DNA from: Flavobacteriales bacterium
GTDB lineage: Bacteria; Bacteroidota; Bacteroidia; Flavobacteriales_F; PHOS-HE28
NCBI GenBank assembly: GCA_016703105.1
Contig: JADJCS010000004.1
Span: forward strand, 62,001-126,000
DNA length: 64,000 nt
Reading direction: 5' to 3'
Under the pieces are notes generated by a model. That model searched no databases and was not told the origin of the DNA. It worked only from the letters and a program-made list of their open reading frames with translations. The translations under genes and the position numbers were made by a program. Shown in pieces: positions 1 to 8,935 of this stretch (its first letter is position 1; the number at the start of each line of letters is the position of its first letter).

Positions 1-1043
1 AAGGCCACCTGTTCGGTCTCCGCGAAGAAATTGTCAGGGTTGCGGTCCAAGGTCATCTTGCCGACACGCTGCACGGGTACCAGTTCTTCCGGGATCAATT
101 TCGTGGGATCCAGCAGGTCGAAGGGGAACTTGTGTTCATCCTTGTCCTCCACGATCTGCACGCCCAGTTCCCATTCGGGGAAGTTACCGCTCTCGATCGC
201 TTCCCACAGGTCGCGCCGGTGGAAGTCCGGATCTTTGCCGTTGATCTTCGTGGCTTCATCCCAAGCCAACGAGTGAACACCGAGCAGGGGTTTCCAATGG
301 AACTTCACGAAGCGGCCTTCCCCCTTCGCGTTCACGAAACGGAAGGTGTGCACGCCGAAGCCTTCCATCATGCGGTAGCTGCGGGGAATGGCCCGATCGC
401 TCATCACCCACATGATCATGTGCATGCTCTCGGGCATCAGCGAGATGAAGTCCCAGAACGTATCGTGCGCGCTCGCCGCCTGTGGCATCTCGTGGTGCGG
501 CTCGGGCTTCACCGCGTGCACCAGGTCGGGGAACTTGATCGCATCCTGGATGAAGAAGACCGGGATGTTGTTGCCCACCAGATCATAGATGCCTTCCTCC
601 GTGTAGAATTTCACCGCGAAGCCGCGCGCGTCGCGAACAGCATCGGCACTGCCGCGTGATCCGGCCACTGTGCTGAAACGGACGAACACGGGCGTGCGGC
701 GGCCAGGATCGTGGAGGAACCCCGCCTTGGTAGCCGCGCTCATGGACTTGTATACCTGGAAGTAGCCATGGGCGCCGGAGCCGCGGGCATGCACCGCTCG
801 TTCGGGAATGCGCTCGTGATCGAAGTGCGTGATCTTCTCACGCAAGAGATGATCCTCCAGCAGCGTGGGCCCGCGCAACCCGGCCTTCAAGCTGTTCTGG
901 TTGTCATTGATCGGTAGACCCTGATTGGACGTGAGGACCTGGTCCGTACCGTCGGTGGTGTCCTTCAATAAGTCAGTGCGCTTTGCGTCCGCAGGGGTTC
1001 TGTTCGGTATGTTGGAAGCGCGATCGGAAGAACGTTTGGCCAT
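1..1043 (-). CDS. katE: Large-subunit (clade 2) catalase, C-terminus cut by window start
   Basis: Heme catalase that dismutates hydrogen peroxide to water and oxygen in the cytoplasm. The 347 visible residues are the N-terminal part of a protein usually 700 or more residues long. The N-terminal extension and the block around residues 35-60 (LTSNQGLPINDNQNS) are typical of the large-subunit HPII group. The distal catalytic His is H85 in RAVHARGSG and the catalytic Asn is N158 in DLVGNNIPVFF. The proximal heme Tyr and the C-terminal flavodoxin-like domain lie beyond the window. ATG at 1043 is the first start and gives the family-like N-terminus. It is transcribed away from the Ku/LigD genes, with about 220 bp between the divergent starts that must hold both promoters. 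Confidence 0.95.
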   Translation of the reverse strand, partial: MAKRSSDRASNIPNRTPADAKRTDLLKDTTDGTDQVLTSNQGLPINDNQNSLKAGLRGPTLLEDHLLREKITHFDHERIPERAVHARGSGAHGYFQVYKSMSAATKAGFLHDPGRRTPVFVRFSTVAGSRGSADAVRDARGFAVKFYTEEGIYDLVGNNIPVFFIQDAIKFPDLVHAVKPEPHHEMPQAASAHDTFWDFISLMPESMHMIMWVMSDRAIPRSYRMMEGFGVHTFRFVNAKGEGRFVKFHWKPLLGVHSLAWDEATKINGKDPDFHRRDLWEAIESGNFPEWELGVQIVEDKDEHKFPFDLLDPTKLIPEELVPVQRVGKMTLDRNPDNFFAETEQVA

Positions 1044-1265
1044 AGGACGGGGGTTGGTGGGTCAATAATGCCCTGGTGATCCCATGCCGAGTATGAGAAC
1101 GGGCACCTTTCGTGCAGTAGCTGTGAGGACCAGTGCCAATGCCGAGGTGCTCTCTCCGCACAACGGGGAACTCCTTGCACAACCGTACAGCTCACTTCCC
1201 AATGGGCGCGGCATTCTGGAACAAGGCACGCTTTCGTCTTAGCGGAAGTACACGATCAGAGGAAC

Positions 1266-1634
1266 ATGAACCACGCGGACAACCAGTACGCCACCTTGAG
1301 CGGAGCGGTGGAAGACCTGAAGAAGAAGGGCTATACCGATGAACTGACGCTCACCGAGGAGGGGCTCTTCAACAATGCGCATCCCCTGGAGCCTTCCCAA
1401 TTCACCATCGAATCCTTCCACCGCTTCGAGGGACCCAGCGACCCGGCCGACATGAGCATCGTTTACGCCATTCGCTCGGAGCGATCCGGTTTGAAGGGTT
1501 TGCTCGTAGGCGGCTACGGGGCGAAGGCCAGTGGCTTCATCGATAAGATGGTGAAGCACTTGCCAGCCCATGGGCACGAAGGCAGGGTCCAACCCGTTCA
1601 ACCGGTTCAGGCGGGGGAGAACCTTAAAGTTTGA
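1266..1634 (+). CDS. Small conserved Bacteroidota protein (often labelled 'phosphoribosylpyrophosphate synthetase')
   Basis: A 122-residue soluble protein. The pattern YATLSGAVEDLKKKGYTDEL, then FHRFEGPSDPADMSIVYAI and GLLVGGYGAKAS, matches a small family common in Bacteroidota. Databases often carry the label PRPP synthetase for it, but it is far too short and lacks the PRPP-binding loop, so that label should not be trusted. The conserved core covers about residues 8-95. The last 25 residues are Pro/Gln/Val-rich and may be poorly conserved. It ends 4 nt before the Ku start, so it is probably co-transcribed with ku and ligD. Function unknown. Confidence 0.8.
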   Translation: MNHADNQYATLSGAVEDLKKKGYTDELTLTEEGLFNNAHPLEPSQFTIESFHRFEGPSDPADMSIVYAIRSERSGLKGLLVGGYGAKASGFIDKMVKHLPAHGHEGRVQPVQPVQAGENLKV

Positions 1635-1638
1635 TCCC

Positions 1639-2448
1639 ATGCGCCCGCTCTGGAAAGGCACCATTGGCTTCGGTCTGGTTTCCATCCCTGTGCGCTTGTT
1701 CAGCGCTACGCAGGAGAGCGAGCTCGATCTGGACATGCTCGATAGAAAGGACAAAGCCAGGATCCGTTTCCAACGAGTGAACGAGGACACCGGCAAGGAG
1801 GTGCCCTACGAACGCATCGTGCGCGCCTTCGACCTGGAAGGCAAATACATCGTACTGGACGATGATGACCTGAAGAGCGCCTCCGCGGAAAAGAGCGAGG
1901 TGATCACCATCCATGACTTCGTGCAAGAGGAAGAGGTGGAGGGCAAATACTTCGAAAAACCCTACTACCTCGAACCCGATAAGGGTGGTGCACGGGCATA
2001 CGCCTTGTTGCGCGAAGCCTTGCGCAAGAGCGGCAAAGTGGGCATCGCGAGCTTCGTGATGCGCACAAAGGAGCACCCGGCGGTGCTACAGCCGGATGGA
2101 CCCGTGTTGATCCTTAACCAGCTACGCTACGCGGAAGAAGTCCGCCCCATAGAGGAGCTGAAGTTGCCTAAAGTGGAGAAAGTCGAACCCGCTGAACTGA
2201 AGCTCGCCATGCAGTTGATCGATCAAGGCGCGGGCACCTTCGACATCAAACGCTACAAGGACGAGTACACCGCCGCGCTCATGAAAATGATCAAGGCGAA
2301 AGCCAAGAGCGGCAAGGGCGCGAAGGTGGTCCCGATGAAGGTGGTCCACAAGAAACCCCAGGAAGACTTGATGGCCGTGCTGAAAGCAAGCCTCGGTTCG
2401 AAACGTCGTCCCGATGCATCGGCGACCAAACGGCGCAAGGCCTCGTAA
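1639..2448 (+). CDS. ku: Non-homologous end joining protein Ku
   Basis: Bacterial Ku is a homodimeric ring that binds double-strand DNA ends and recruits LigD. The protein has 269 residues, the usual bacterial length of 250-300. The N-terminal MRPLWKGTIGFGLVSIPVRL is the hallmark opening of the Ku beta-barrel, and HPAVLQPDGPVLILNQLRYA is the conserved central segment. The C-terminus is Lys/Arg-rich (KRRPDASATKRRKAS), the usual basic extension that touches DNA. An in-frame start exists upstream at 1570, but ATG 1639 begins exactly at the conserved N-terminus and avoids overlapping the preceding gene. LigD follows 3 nt after the stop, giving a tight ku-ligD operon. Confidence 0.96.
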   Translation: MRPLWKGTIGFGLVSIPVRLFSATQESELDLDMLDRKDKARIRFQRVNEDTGKEVPYERIVRAFDLEGKYIVLDDDDLKSASAEKSEVITIHDFVQEEEVEGKYFEKPYYLEPDKGGARAYALLREALRKSGKVGIASFVMRTKEHPAVLQPDGPVLILNQLRYAEEVRPIEELKLPKVEKVEPAELKLAMQLIDQGAGTFDIKRYKDEYTAALMKMIKAKAKSGKGAKVVPMKVVHKKPQEDLMAVLKASLGSKRRPDASATKRRKAS

Positions 2449-2451
2449 GCC

Positions 2452-5106
2452 ATGGGCTTGGAGAAGTATCGCGCCAAGCGTGATCTGCGGCGCACCCCAG
2501 AACCCGATGGCGTAAAGAGCGAACGCAGCAATGACCCGCTGATCTTCGTGGTACAGCGGCACAAAGCCTCGCACCTGCACTACGACTTCCGGCTGGAGAT
2601 GCGTGGCACCCTGAAGAGCTGGGCCGTGCCCAAAGGCCCATCGATGGCCCCGGCGGACAAGCGTCTCGCGATGATGGTGGAGGACCATCCGTACGACTAC
2701 AAGGACTTCGCCGGTGTGATCCCCGAAGGCAACTACGGCGCTGGGATCGTGGAGATATGGGACAGCGGTACATACGCTCCCTTGGACCTTCCGGAAGGGA
2801 AGGACCCCGAGACCTTCCTCATGCACATGCTGCACAGTGGCTCCATCAAGATCATCCTGAAGGGCAAGAAGCTGAAAGGGGAATTCGCGCTGGTGCGTAT
2901 GAAGGGCGAGGAGAAGAGCTGGCTGCTGATCAAGCACCGGGATAAGCATGCGGTGGACAGCTACAATAGTGAAGAGCGGACACCGAGGAACTCGCCCATC
3001 AACAAAGCCTTGGCGGCCGCTCGAAAGACCCCGAAGGCGAAGAAGAGCGCAGGGCGTTCCAAAGTGGTAAAAGCCCTGGCGCCCTCGGCCATCGCCGAAC
3101 CCGTGCAGCGCGAACGCTTCTCCGCACGCGGCATTGGCAGTGCGCCCAAGGTGCGCGATGCGACAAAGCCGATGCTCGCTTCGCCGGACGTGAAGCCCTT
3201 CGATGATCCGGACTGGCTCTTCGAGATCAAGTGGGACGGTTACCGCGCGATCGCGGAAACCGGCGGCCGCGACCCGCGGCTCTATTCACGCAATGGGCTT
3301 TCGTTCCTTGATGCCTATACGGACGTCGCCACGGCGTTGCGGAAGTTCAGGCGGCGCGCGGTGCTTGATGGAGAGGTCGTGGCACTGGATGCCGAGGGCC
3401 ATCCGGATTTCCAGTTGTTGCAACAGGCCTCCCAGGAACCCGCAACCCATGTGGTGTATTATGTCTTCGACCTGCTGCGACTGGACGGCAAGGACCTCAC
3501 CCAACTCCCGCTTCTTCAACGCAAGAAGATGCTGCGTACCCTGATCAAGGACGGAGCGTATCTGCGCTATAGCGATCATGTGCATGAGCGCGGGACCGAA
3601 CTCTTCGCCGCGGCTGTGAAGCAGGACTTGGAAGGCATCATAGGCAAACTCGCCGCGAGCCCCTACGCGAAAGGCGTGCGCAGCAAGAGTTGGGTGAAGA
3701 TCAAGCACCACCGCACGCAAGAGGTGGTGATCGGTGGCTACACCGCGCCGCGCAACAGCCGCGAACATTTCGGTGCGCTCATTTTGGGCGTGTATGAGAA
3801 GGACGAACTCGTCTACGTGGGCCATACGGGTACCGGCTTCGACCAGCGCACGCTAGGTGAACTGATGACGGTGATGAAGCCCCTGGTGCGGAGAACATCC
3901 CCCTTCCGTACCGAAGTAGATGCGAACATGCCGCCCGTCTGGGTGAAGCCGCAGCTGGTGTGCAACGTGAAGTTCACCGAGTGGACGCGCGACGGGCAGA
4001 TGCGCCATCCCGTCTTCCTCGGTCTCCGCGCGGACAAGCGCGCCACTGATGTCACCAAAGAACCCGTCGCCATGAAGACCACTAAGAGCCGGGCGGCGAA
4101 AGCAGCACCCAAGCCAACCATAACGAGCACGAAGAAAAGGGCGAGGCGAGGTACGGGAAAAGCACCGAAGGAAGCGCGCGCGAACGAACGCGAGGTGAAG
4201 GTGGGCCCCAACACGGTACACCTCACCAACCTGAACAAACTCTATTGGCCCAAGGAGGGCATCACAAAGGGGGATGTGATCGACTACTACGAGCGCATGC
4301 ATACCGTGATCCTCCCCCACCTGAAGGATCGGCCGCAATCGCTCTTCCGCACACCGAACGGCATCGCCGCGCCGGGCTTCTTCCAGAAGGATGCGGGGGG
4401 TACTGCGCCGCCGTGGGTGCCTTCCGTGAAGATCCCATCGGACAGTCGTGGTGGTGGAACCATCGATTACCTGCTGTGCAACGATCCGGGAACCTTGCTC
4501 TACATGGCCAACCTGGGCTGCATCGAGATCAACCCATGGAGTTCGCGCAAGCAGCACCTGCTGAAGCCAGACCACCTCGTGCTGGACCTGGACCCGTCCG
4601 CAAAGAACACCTTCGACCAGGTGGTGGAAGCTGCCCTTGCCGTGAAGGTGGTGCTGGACCGCATCGGCGCAAAAGGCTACTGCAAGACCTCCGGTTCGAG
4701 CGGTTTGCACATCTACATCCCGACCGGCGGCGCATACACCTATACGCAGCTCGCACCCATCGCCAAGAGCATCATGGTCGTGGTACAAAACCTCTTGCCC
4801 GGGTCCACCACGTTGGAACGATCGCTCGCGAAGCGCGACCCGAAGAAGATCTACCTGGACCATTTGCAGAACCGGAAAGGCCAGACCATCGCCTCTGTAT
4901 ACAGCATCCGTCCGAAGCCGGGCGCGACCGTGAGCACGCCCTTGAAGTGGAGCGAGGTACGCATCGGTCTGGATCCGAAGGCCTTCACTATTTACACCGT
5001 GCCCGAGCGAACGAAGAAACTAGGGGATCTCTTCAAGCCGATGCTTGGTAAGAGCGGCTTCGACCTCCGCAAGGTGACCGCGGCCCTATCGGGCCTGCAG
5101 GAGTGA
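2452..5106 (+). CDS. ligD: Multidomain DNA ligase D (phosphoesterase-ligase-polymerase)
   Basis: ATP-dependent ligase D, the end-processing, fill-in and sealing enzyme of bacterial NHEJ; 884 residues. Domain order is 3'-phosphoesterase, then ligase, then primase-type polymerase, as in Pseudomonas and unlike the polymerase-first mycobacterial form. The phosphoesterase carries HLHYDFRLE (H41, H43). The ligase nucleophile is K260 in EIKWDGYRA, with LDGEVVALD as a later nucleotidyltransferase motif. The polymerase carries the catalytic acidic pair D712 and D714 in LDLDPS. A Lys/Ala/Arg-rich linker around residues 545-585 joins ligase and polymerase. It lies directly behind ku. A strong hairpin follows the stop. 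Confidence 0.96.
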   Translation: MGLEKYRAKRDLRRTPEPDGVKSERSNDPLIFVVQRHKASHLHYDFRLEMRGTLKSWAVPKGPSMAPADKRLAMMVEDHPYDYKDFAGVIPEGNYGAGIVEIWDSGTYAPLDLPEGKDPETFLMHMLHSGSIKIILKGKKLKGEFALVRMKGEEKSWLLIKHRDKHAVDSYNSEERTPRNSPINKALAAARKTPKAKKSAGRSKVVKALAPSAIAEPVQRERFSARGIGSAPKVRDATKPMLASPDVKPFDDPDWLFEIKWDGYRAIAETGGRDPRLYSRNGLSFLDAYTDVATALRKFRRRAVLDGEVVALDAEGHPDFQLLQQASQEPATHVVYYVFDLLRLDGKDLTQLPLLQRKKMLRTLIKDGAYLRYSDHVHERGTELFAAAVKQDLEGIIGKLAASPYAKGVRSKSWVKIKHHRTQEVVIGGYTAPRNSREHFGALILGVYEKDELVYVGHTGTGFDQRTLGELMTVMKPLVRRTSPFRTEVDANMPPVWVKPQLVCNVKFTEWTRDGQMRHPVFLGLRADKRATDVTKEPVAMKTTKSRAAKAAPKPTITSTKKRARRGTGKAPKEARANEREVKVGPNTVHLTNLNKLYWPKEGITKGDVIDYYERMHTVILPHLKDRPQSLFRTPNGIAAPGFFQKDAGGTAPPWVPSVKIPSDSRGGGTIDYLLCNDPGTLLYMANLGCIEINPWSSRKQHLLKPDHLVLDLDPSAKNTFDQVVEAALAVKVVLDRIGAKGYCKTSGSSGLHIYIPTGGAYTYTQLAPIAKSIMVVVQNLLPGSTTLERSLAKRDPKKIYLDHLQNRKGQTIASVYSIRPKPGATVSTPLKWSEVRIGLDPKAFTIYTVPERTKKLGDLFKPMLGKSGFDLRKVTAALSGLQE

Positions 5107-5153
5107 TCCGGTCGCGAACGCTCCGGTCCTTGATGGCGAGGATCAATGACGAA

Positions 5154-5176
5154 GGCCCGGACAATAGGTCCGGGCC
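5154..5176. terminator. Hairpin terminator between ligD and the cupredoxin gene
   Basis: Perfect 9-bp stem GGCCCGGAC / GTCCGGGCC with a 5-nt loop, followed by GTTCT. It lies between two convergent genes and can serve both. Confidence 0.75.
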
Positions 5177-5205
5177 GTTCTAGCTATAAGCGATCTCTGG
5201 CTGTT

Positions 5206-5802
5206 TCACTCCAACACCAACACCACCTCCCGTTGCAGCAACCCTCCTTGGGCGTTCAGCACATGTACGAGATACTGACCTGAGGCGATCCCGCGTACAT
5301 CCACAAAGCCCCCTCGGACCGGTGCATCCAGCGCCATGCGACCCATGGGATCGTACAGGCGTGCGCGGAAAGCAATGGCACCGGGGATCCTCAATCGGTC
5401 CACGACGGGGTTCGGATACAGTGGCGCATTGGAAAGAGCGCTCTCGTCCATTCCGATCGTGCTGGGCAAGATCACGATCCTCCCCTTCATGCCCATGTTC
5501 ACATGGGGTACGCAGACGTAGTACAGGGTGTCCGGAGTTTGCGGCGCCAGCATGTGCTCGGTGGCCTGCGGAAAAACCCCGATGTCCAGTCCGAGCGTCG
5601 GATAACCTTGGCCAAGGTTCCAGGTAGTAGCGGAAACCTGTGTGAAGGAATGACCTGCACCTAGGAAGAGGTTTATGCTGTCGCCAACTTCAATGGTGAG
5701 CAGGTCCGGTGTGAATTGAAAATCGGTCGCCACCAACGTATGGGTGGTCTGCGCTTGGAGCGAGGTGGAGAGCAACGCGATCAGCAGGGTATGGGTTCTC
5801 AT
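5206..5802 (-). CDS. T9SS-secreted cupredoxin (plastocyanin/azurin-like blue copper protein)
   Basis: A 198-residue exported protein. Residues 1-17 form a signal peptide (MRTHTLLIALLSTSLQAQ). A cupredoxin domain follows to about residue 110. Likely type 1 copper ligands are the His in GAGHSFTQ and the Cys, His and Met in YVCVPHVNMGM; the spacing C-x2-H-x4-M fits electron-transfer cupredoxins. Residues about 125-198 (LYPNPVVDRLRI ... GQYLVHVLN) form a type A T9SS sorting domain, so the mature protein should be on the surface or released. The start was moved from an upstream in-frame position (6060) to the ATG that begins the signal peptide. The physiological electron partner is not evident from neighbours. 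Confidence 0.85.
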   Translation of the reverse strand: MRTHTLLIALLSTSLQAQTTHTLVATDFQFTPDLLTIEVGDSINLFLGAGHSFTQVSATTWNLGQGYPTLGLDIGVFPQATEHMLAPQTPDTLYYVCVPHVNMGMKGRIVILPSTIGMDESALSNAPLYPNPVVDRLRIPGAIAFRARLYDPMGRMALDAPVRGGFVDVRGIASGQYLVHVLNAQGGLLQREVVLVLE

Positions 5803-6081
5803 GGTTCTGTGTGTTTTGTTGCTTAAGAGCCAAACGCGCGCCACGGGTCCGCACAAGCCTTGGTCCACATGGAAGAAGGTGCCCCCTAGCGGTGTATCGG
5901 TCGCCCTTCTTCTCCGGGCGTGCATGTGCGAAGCAGACGGGGAGCGCGCACATACTCCTAAAAGGTTCCCTCCGCGTTGATGTCGCGCGCATCCATGGCG
6001 GCACCCCGCGTTCCGAGGATCCCGGTCGCAGGGCGCCGCACATGCGGGATGGTCGATCACACGCAGCGGACGCCGTCGCGA

Positions 6082-6543
6082 TCAATGCTCGACGTGTTCG
6101 AAGCGCTTGCGCAGGTCCTTGATCCGCTCCAGGTTGCCCTGTACTACAGCGCGCTGGCTTTGTGCCAAGGCATAGGTCTCAGGGGCCACTTCCTTCTCGA
6201 CCACTTCATCATACCGCATCAAAAGGAACTCCTCGCCCCGCTCGCACTCGCTCAACACATTGGCGTTCTCGCTTTTGCTCAATGCATCACGCAGGTCCAT
6301 CCAGGCGCGGTGCAGGTCGCCCTTCAGCGTACCGCCTTCGCGTGGCGTCGCCTCGGGGTCCGCTTTGCGCCGTAACGCCGCGACCGCTTCGATCAAGCTG
6401 GTCCGGGTCGTGCTCAAGTGGCGCAGCAGCTCTTTCACATGTCCCGCTTCGGCGCGTTCCGCCGCCTCCGTGTAGCCCTTGCGGCTATCCTCCAACAGAT
6501 CATGGATGTTGTTCAGTTGGGTCATATCGTCCTTCAGTGCCAT
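6082..6543 (-). CDS. PA2169 / DUF2383 family four-helix-bundle protein
   Basis: A 153-residue, highly charged, helical cytoplasmic protein. The opening DMTQLNNIHDLLEDSRKGYTEAAERA, then HVKELLRHLSTTRTSLIEAV, and GGTLKGDLHRAWMDLRDAL match the PA2169/DUF2383 ferritin-like bundle family. Members are common near stress genes; their biochemical role is not established. The closing helix EVAPETYALAQSQRAVVQGN is typical. ATG 6543 starts at the conserved N-terminus. It is a single gene with no close operon partner. The upstream 400 bp is non-coding as far as can be seen. Confidence 0.85.
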   Translation of the reverse strand: MALKDDMTQLNNIHDLLEDSRKGYTEAAERAEAGHVKELLRHLSTTRTSLIEAVAALRRKADPEATPREGGTLKGDLHRAWMDLRDALSKSENANVLSECERGEEFLLMRYDEVVEKEVAPETYALAQSQRAVVQGNLERIKDLRKRFEHVEH

Positions 6544-6950
6544 GGTAGTTGTGTTTCCTGAAGGATCGCGATCATCGGGCCGAACGGTATACCTTGCACA
6601 TTTGCGATGGCGTTACGAGCGGATCTTCCCCTAAGTGGGGTAGCCGTTCGACGGTCGGATCCTGATGAACCTTCACATCGTGATGGAGGTAGATTGAGCC
6701 ATGTCCGGGGCAGCTGTTCCTGCGGGCTCGATCGTTCGCGCTCGCAAAGCACCATTCGGGTAATGCCTCGAGCGGGAATGTGGAAACGAACACACGATCC
6801 AGTACGAGTTGTGATACTGGCTCCCCGATCCGGATGGACCGGGCGAGAAGATCAATGCGTTGAGGTCCATGGGTTCCGCTCACGCTTGTGATACAGAGAA
6901 CGCCGTGGGAGTGATATATGCTTCTTGTTCGTTACAAACACAGATCGACC
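6544..6950. other. Intergenic region without a supported gene
   Basis: About 400 bp between two divergent genes. Short ORFs on both strands have biased, repetitive composition and no recognisable features. The region must hold two promoters, but no clear -33/-7 consensus was found. GGCTACCCCACTTAGGGGAAG on the minus strand, near 6630-6650, contains a short CCCC/GGGG inverted repeat that may be an operator or chance. Confidence 0.4.
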
Positions 6951-7481
6951 ATGAGCACCAACAAACCATTTCAACCGTTACCTGCCCCTACACCCGAGGA
7001 GACACCGCAGCCGGCGCCTTTTGAGCGGCCCAAGCGTCGCTTCCTTCTACCCACATTCCAAGCGCCGAACAGTGTGCGGAAGATCCTGACCGCCGTTGTT
7101 CTACTCGGTGCATTGACGACCCAGGCGCAGACCACCCCCAACTCCACGGCCAGGCCACAGTCCGACCAGCAGATGACCAGCCGCGGATGGGGATCGTTCG
7201 ATGACAATGTCGGCCGGGAGTACAATATCCCCGCGGACCAAATGCAACGGCTGCGCGAGATCGATACCCGCTACCAACCGGAATACGAGGGCCTGGGGAA
7301 AGACCCCATGAGCAACCCTGACTTTCGTTCACTGAACGATCGGCGGAATGGCGAGATCCGCAAAGTCCTGACGCCCGAGACGTACGATCGTTGGTACCTC
7401 CGTTACAACCCGGCATCCACCAAGCCAGGTGGCCGGCCCGCCCCAGGTGGAACCTCGGAACCGAAGAAGGTCCAGCCGTAA
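6951..7481 (+). CDS. Hypothetical membrane-anchored or exported protein
   Basis: A 176-residue protein that I do not recognise. Residues 1-40 are a Pro-rich cytoplasmic-type leader (PLPAPTPEETPQPAPFERPKRRF). Residues about 46-64 are a hydrophobic segment (ILTAVVLLGALTTQAQ) that ends like a signal peptide, so it is either a signal anchor with a long N-region or a late cleavage site. The exported part has helix-forming charged sequence (NIPADQMQRLREIDTRYQ ... RRNGEIRKVLTPETYDRWY), which recalls small periplasmic Spy/CpxP-like proteins. The C-terminus is Pro/Gly-rich. ATG 6951 was chosen over an in-frame start at 6918. A hairpin follows the stop. Confidence 0.7.
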   Translation: MSTNKPFQPLPAPTPEETPQPAPFERPKRRFLLPTFQAPNSVRKILTAVVLLGALTTQAQTTPNSTARPQSDQQMTSRGWGSFDDNVGREYNIPADQMQRLREIDTRYQPEYEGLGKDPMSNPDFRSLNDRRNGEIRKVLTPETYDRWYLRYNPASTKPGGRPAPGGTSEPKKVQP

Positions 7482-7504
7482 CGCGCTCTTCCAAATGCAC
7501 GGGG

Positions 7505-7522
7505 GCCGCTCAGTTGAGCGGC
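7505..7522 (+). terminator. Hairpin terminator
   Basis: GCCGCTC / GAGCGGC 7-bp stem with AGTT loop, followed by TCTTTG, 23 nt after the upstream stop. Confidence 0.7.
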
Positions 7523-7586
7523 TCTTTGCATTGGGAACATGGCGGCATGGGAAATGGATGTATCGGCTCAGAATGGAACAGCATGA

Positions 7587-7787
7587 ACAGGTCGGATCAC
7601 TTCCGATCAACTACGCGCTCTGGCGGACAAACACGCGTTCCCGAGCGAGGTGATCGTGCGCGTCTTCGATCGAATGGCGCTCGACCATACCAACCCAGTA
7701 GCGGGTACGGATCGGATCTTGCGAGAGGCGCGCGAACAGCAGCGGGACCCCATTGATCTGGCCATGGGTAGACCCACAGGGGGATAG
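7587..7787 (+). pseudogene. Possible coding remnant or non-ATG small ORF
   Basis: An open frame of about 66 codons between a TGA at 7584-7586 and the TAG at 7785-7787. Its translation looks protein-like (SDQLRALADKHAFPSEVIVR, then REAREQQRDPIDLAMGR), with mixed hydrophobic and charged residues unlike the surrounding shadow frames. There is no ATG near its beginning. It could be a gene with a rare start, a frameshifted gene or a decayed remnant. No family recognised. The rest of the 7523-7870 gap shows nothing else. Confidence 0.3.
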
Positions 7788-7870
7788 CCGGCGCTGGCTA
7801 CGAAGCGAGGTGATGATGTATCGATCTCCGCATCGCCCTGCGGACCCTCCCTTTGGGCTCGGGCTTGAGT

Positions 7871-8326
7871 TCACACGCCATCCGCCTGGAGCGCATTTGG
7901 TTCCTGATGCCCTCGCCTTCCTGGTTTCCAAGGCCGCCGTGCAAGCAGGATCCATCCAACGGCGAACGCGATATGGATCACACCGTCCGGCAAATACAGC
8001 CAGGATACGCGACCTGATAGGGAAGAGAATAGCGCTACCACGCCAAGGACCAAGGAGATCCCGCTGGCCATGATCCGCAAGGTCCGCGCGATGTGGCGGT
8101 GGAAGAACGCATCGTGGACGAGAAGCGACCCCAGGACGAGCAGTATCCCTGCAACGCTCCGAACCAGCCATTCATCCCGCTTGTTCCCCGTCACTTCCTC
8201 AAAGCTCGCCATGCTCAACAGCGGCCAAAGCGCGCCGACCAGAACATAGGTCCCTTGTGCGAACGCCAACTTGACGCGGGTACGAAGCCGCCGCTCTTCA
8301 GCGAAGTGAGGCGAGGTGGATCTCAT
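7871..8326 (-). CDS. Four-helix integral membrane protein of unknown function
   Basis: A 151-residue protein with four predicted membrane segments: about residues 25-43 (GTYVLVGALWPLLSMASF), 57-74 (SVAGILLVLGSLLVHDAF), 82-102 (LRIMASGISLVLGVVALF) and 111-128 (LYLPDGVIHIAFAVGWILL). The cytoplasmic tail is Arg-rich. Layout resembles small inner-membrane proteins of the DoxX/DUF4383 size class, but no diagnostic motif allows a firm family call. ATG 8326 follows a non-coding region. Monocistronic. Confidence 0.7.
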   Translation of the reverse strand: MRSTSPHFAEERRLRTRVKLAFAQGTYVLVGALWPLLSMASFEEVTGNKRDEWLVRSVAGILLVLGSLLVHDAFFHRHIARTLRIMASGISLVLGVVALFSSLSGRVSWLYLPDGVIHIAFAVGWILLARRPWKPGRRGHQEPNALQADGV

Positions 8327-8449
8327 GGTCTATCTTCCATTCTCGCACGATCGCCGTACGACGAACGACGAGTTGTGATGTTGATCGGATGCGGTGGGAG
8401 AGGCTGTCATCAACCTGCTACTTGAACGGGAGCGCGATCAAGCGAACGG

Positions 8450-8935
8450 TCATTCGCTCTCCAAGCTGGAGAGCGCACGATCCCAATAGTGCGACAAGCC
8501 AAGTGTGTTGCCCAATTCCACGCGGCCCATGTTCACCGTAGTGGTGCCGCCATCCGCGAAGGTGATCATCACAATGCCATCGAATGCCCATGCTGGTGAT
8601 CTCCTCGCCGTCTCCAAGTAGAGATGCATGCGTTGGGCAAGGTCATCCTTGTGCAGTGCCCGCCGTAGGCGTAGCAGGAAAGTGGATGAGCCGTCGCTCC
8701 GATCCGCTGTGGTCCTTGCCTGCGCGTAGACCTTGCCATAGTCCGCCACGTTACGCTTCACAAGCTGGCATTTCAACGGCGCACGCTGCTCCACCTGCGC
8801 AGGATCCAAGTTGGTGAACCATATCTGGATCGCCCGGATGCGGTCGCTCTGCGCAAGACCCTCACGGGGCCTCAAGTAAACGATCACGAACAGCAAAAGG
8901 ACAGCGCGTAGGTAGGTGTGCATGGCGAAGAGCAT
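8450..8935 (-). CDS. Exported hypothetical protein
   Basis: A 161-residue protein with a clear signal peptide (MHTYLRAVLLLFVIVYLRP ending near GLAQS). The mature part has a beta-rich stretch (IRAIQIWFTNLDPAQVEQR), a basic middle, and ends TVNMGRVELGNTLGLSHYW. No family recognised. The ORF is open further upstream to 9088, but the residues before the signal peptide are not protein-like, so ATG 8935 (or 8923) is preferred. It has no close partner; both flanks are non-coding. Confidence 0.65.
   Translation of the reverse strand: MLFAMHTYLRAVLLLFVIVYLRPREGLAQSDRIRAIQIWFTNLDPAQVEQRAPLKCQLVKRNVADYGKVYAQARTTADRSDGSSTFLLRLRRALHKDDLAQRMHLYLETARRSPAWAFDGIVMITFADGGTTTVNMGRVELGNTLGLSHYWDRALSSLESE

Noticed and set aside
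1266..1634. Real PRPP synthetase
   Set aside because: Only 122 residues and no PRPP-binding loop; the database label for this small family is not supported.
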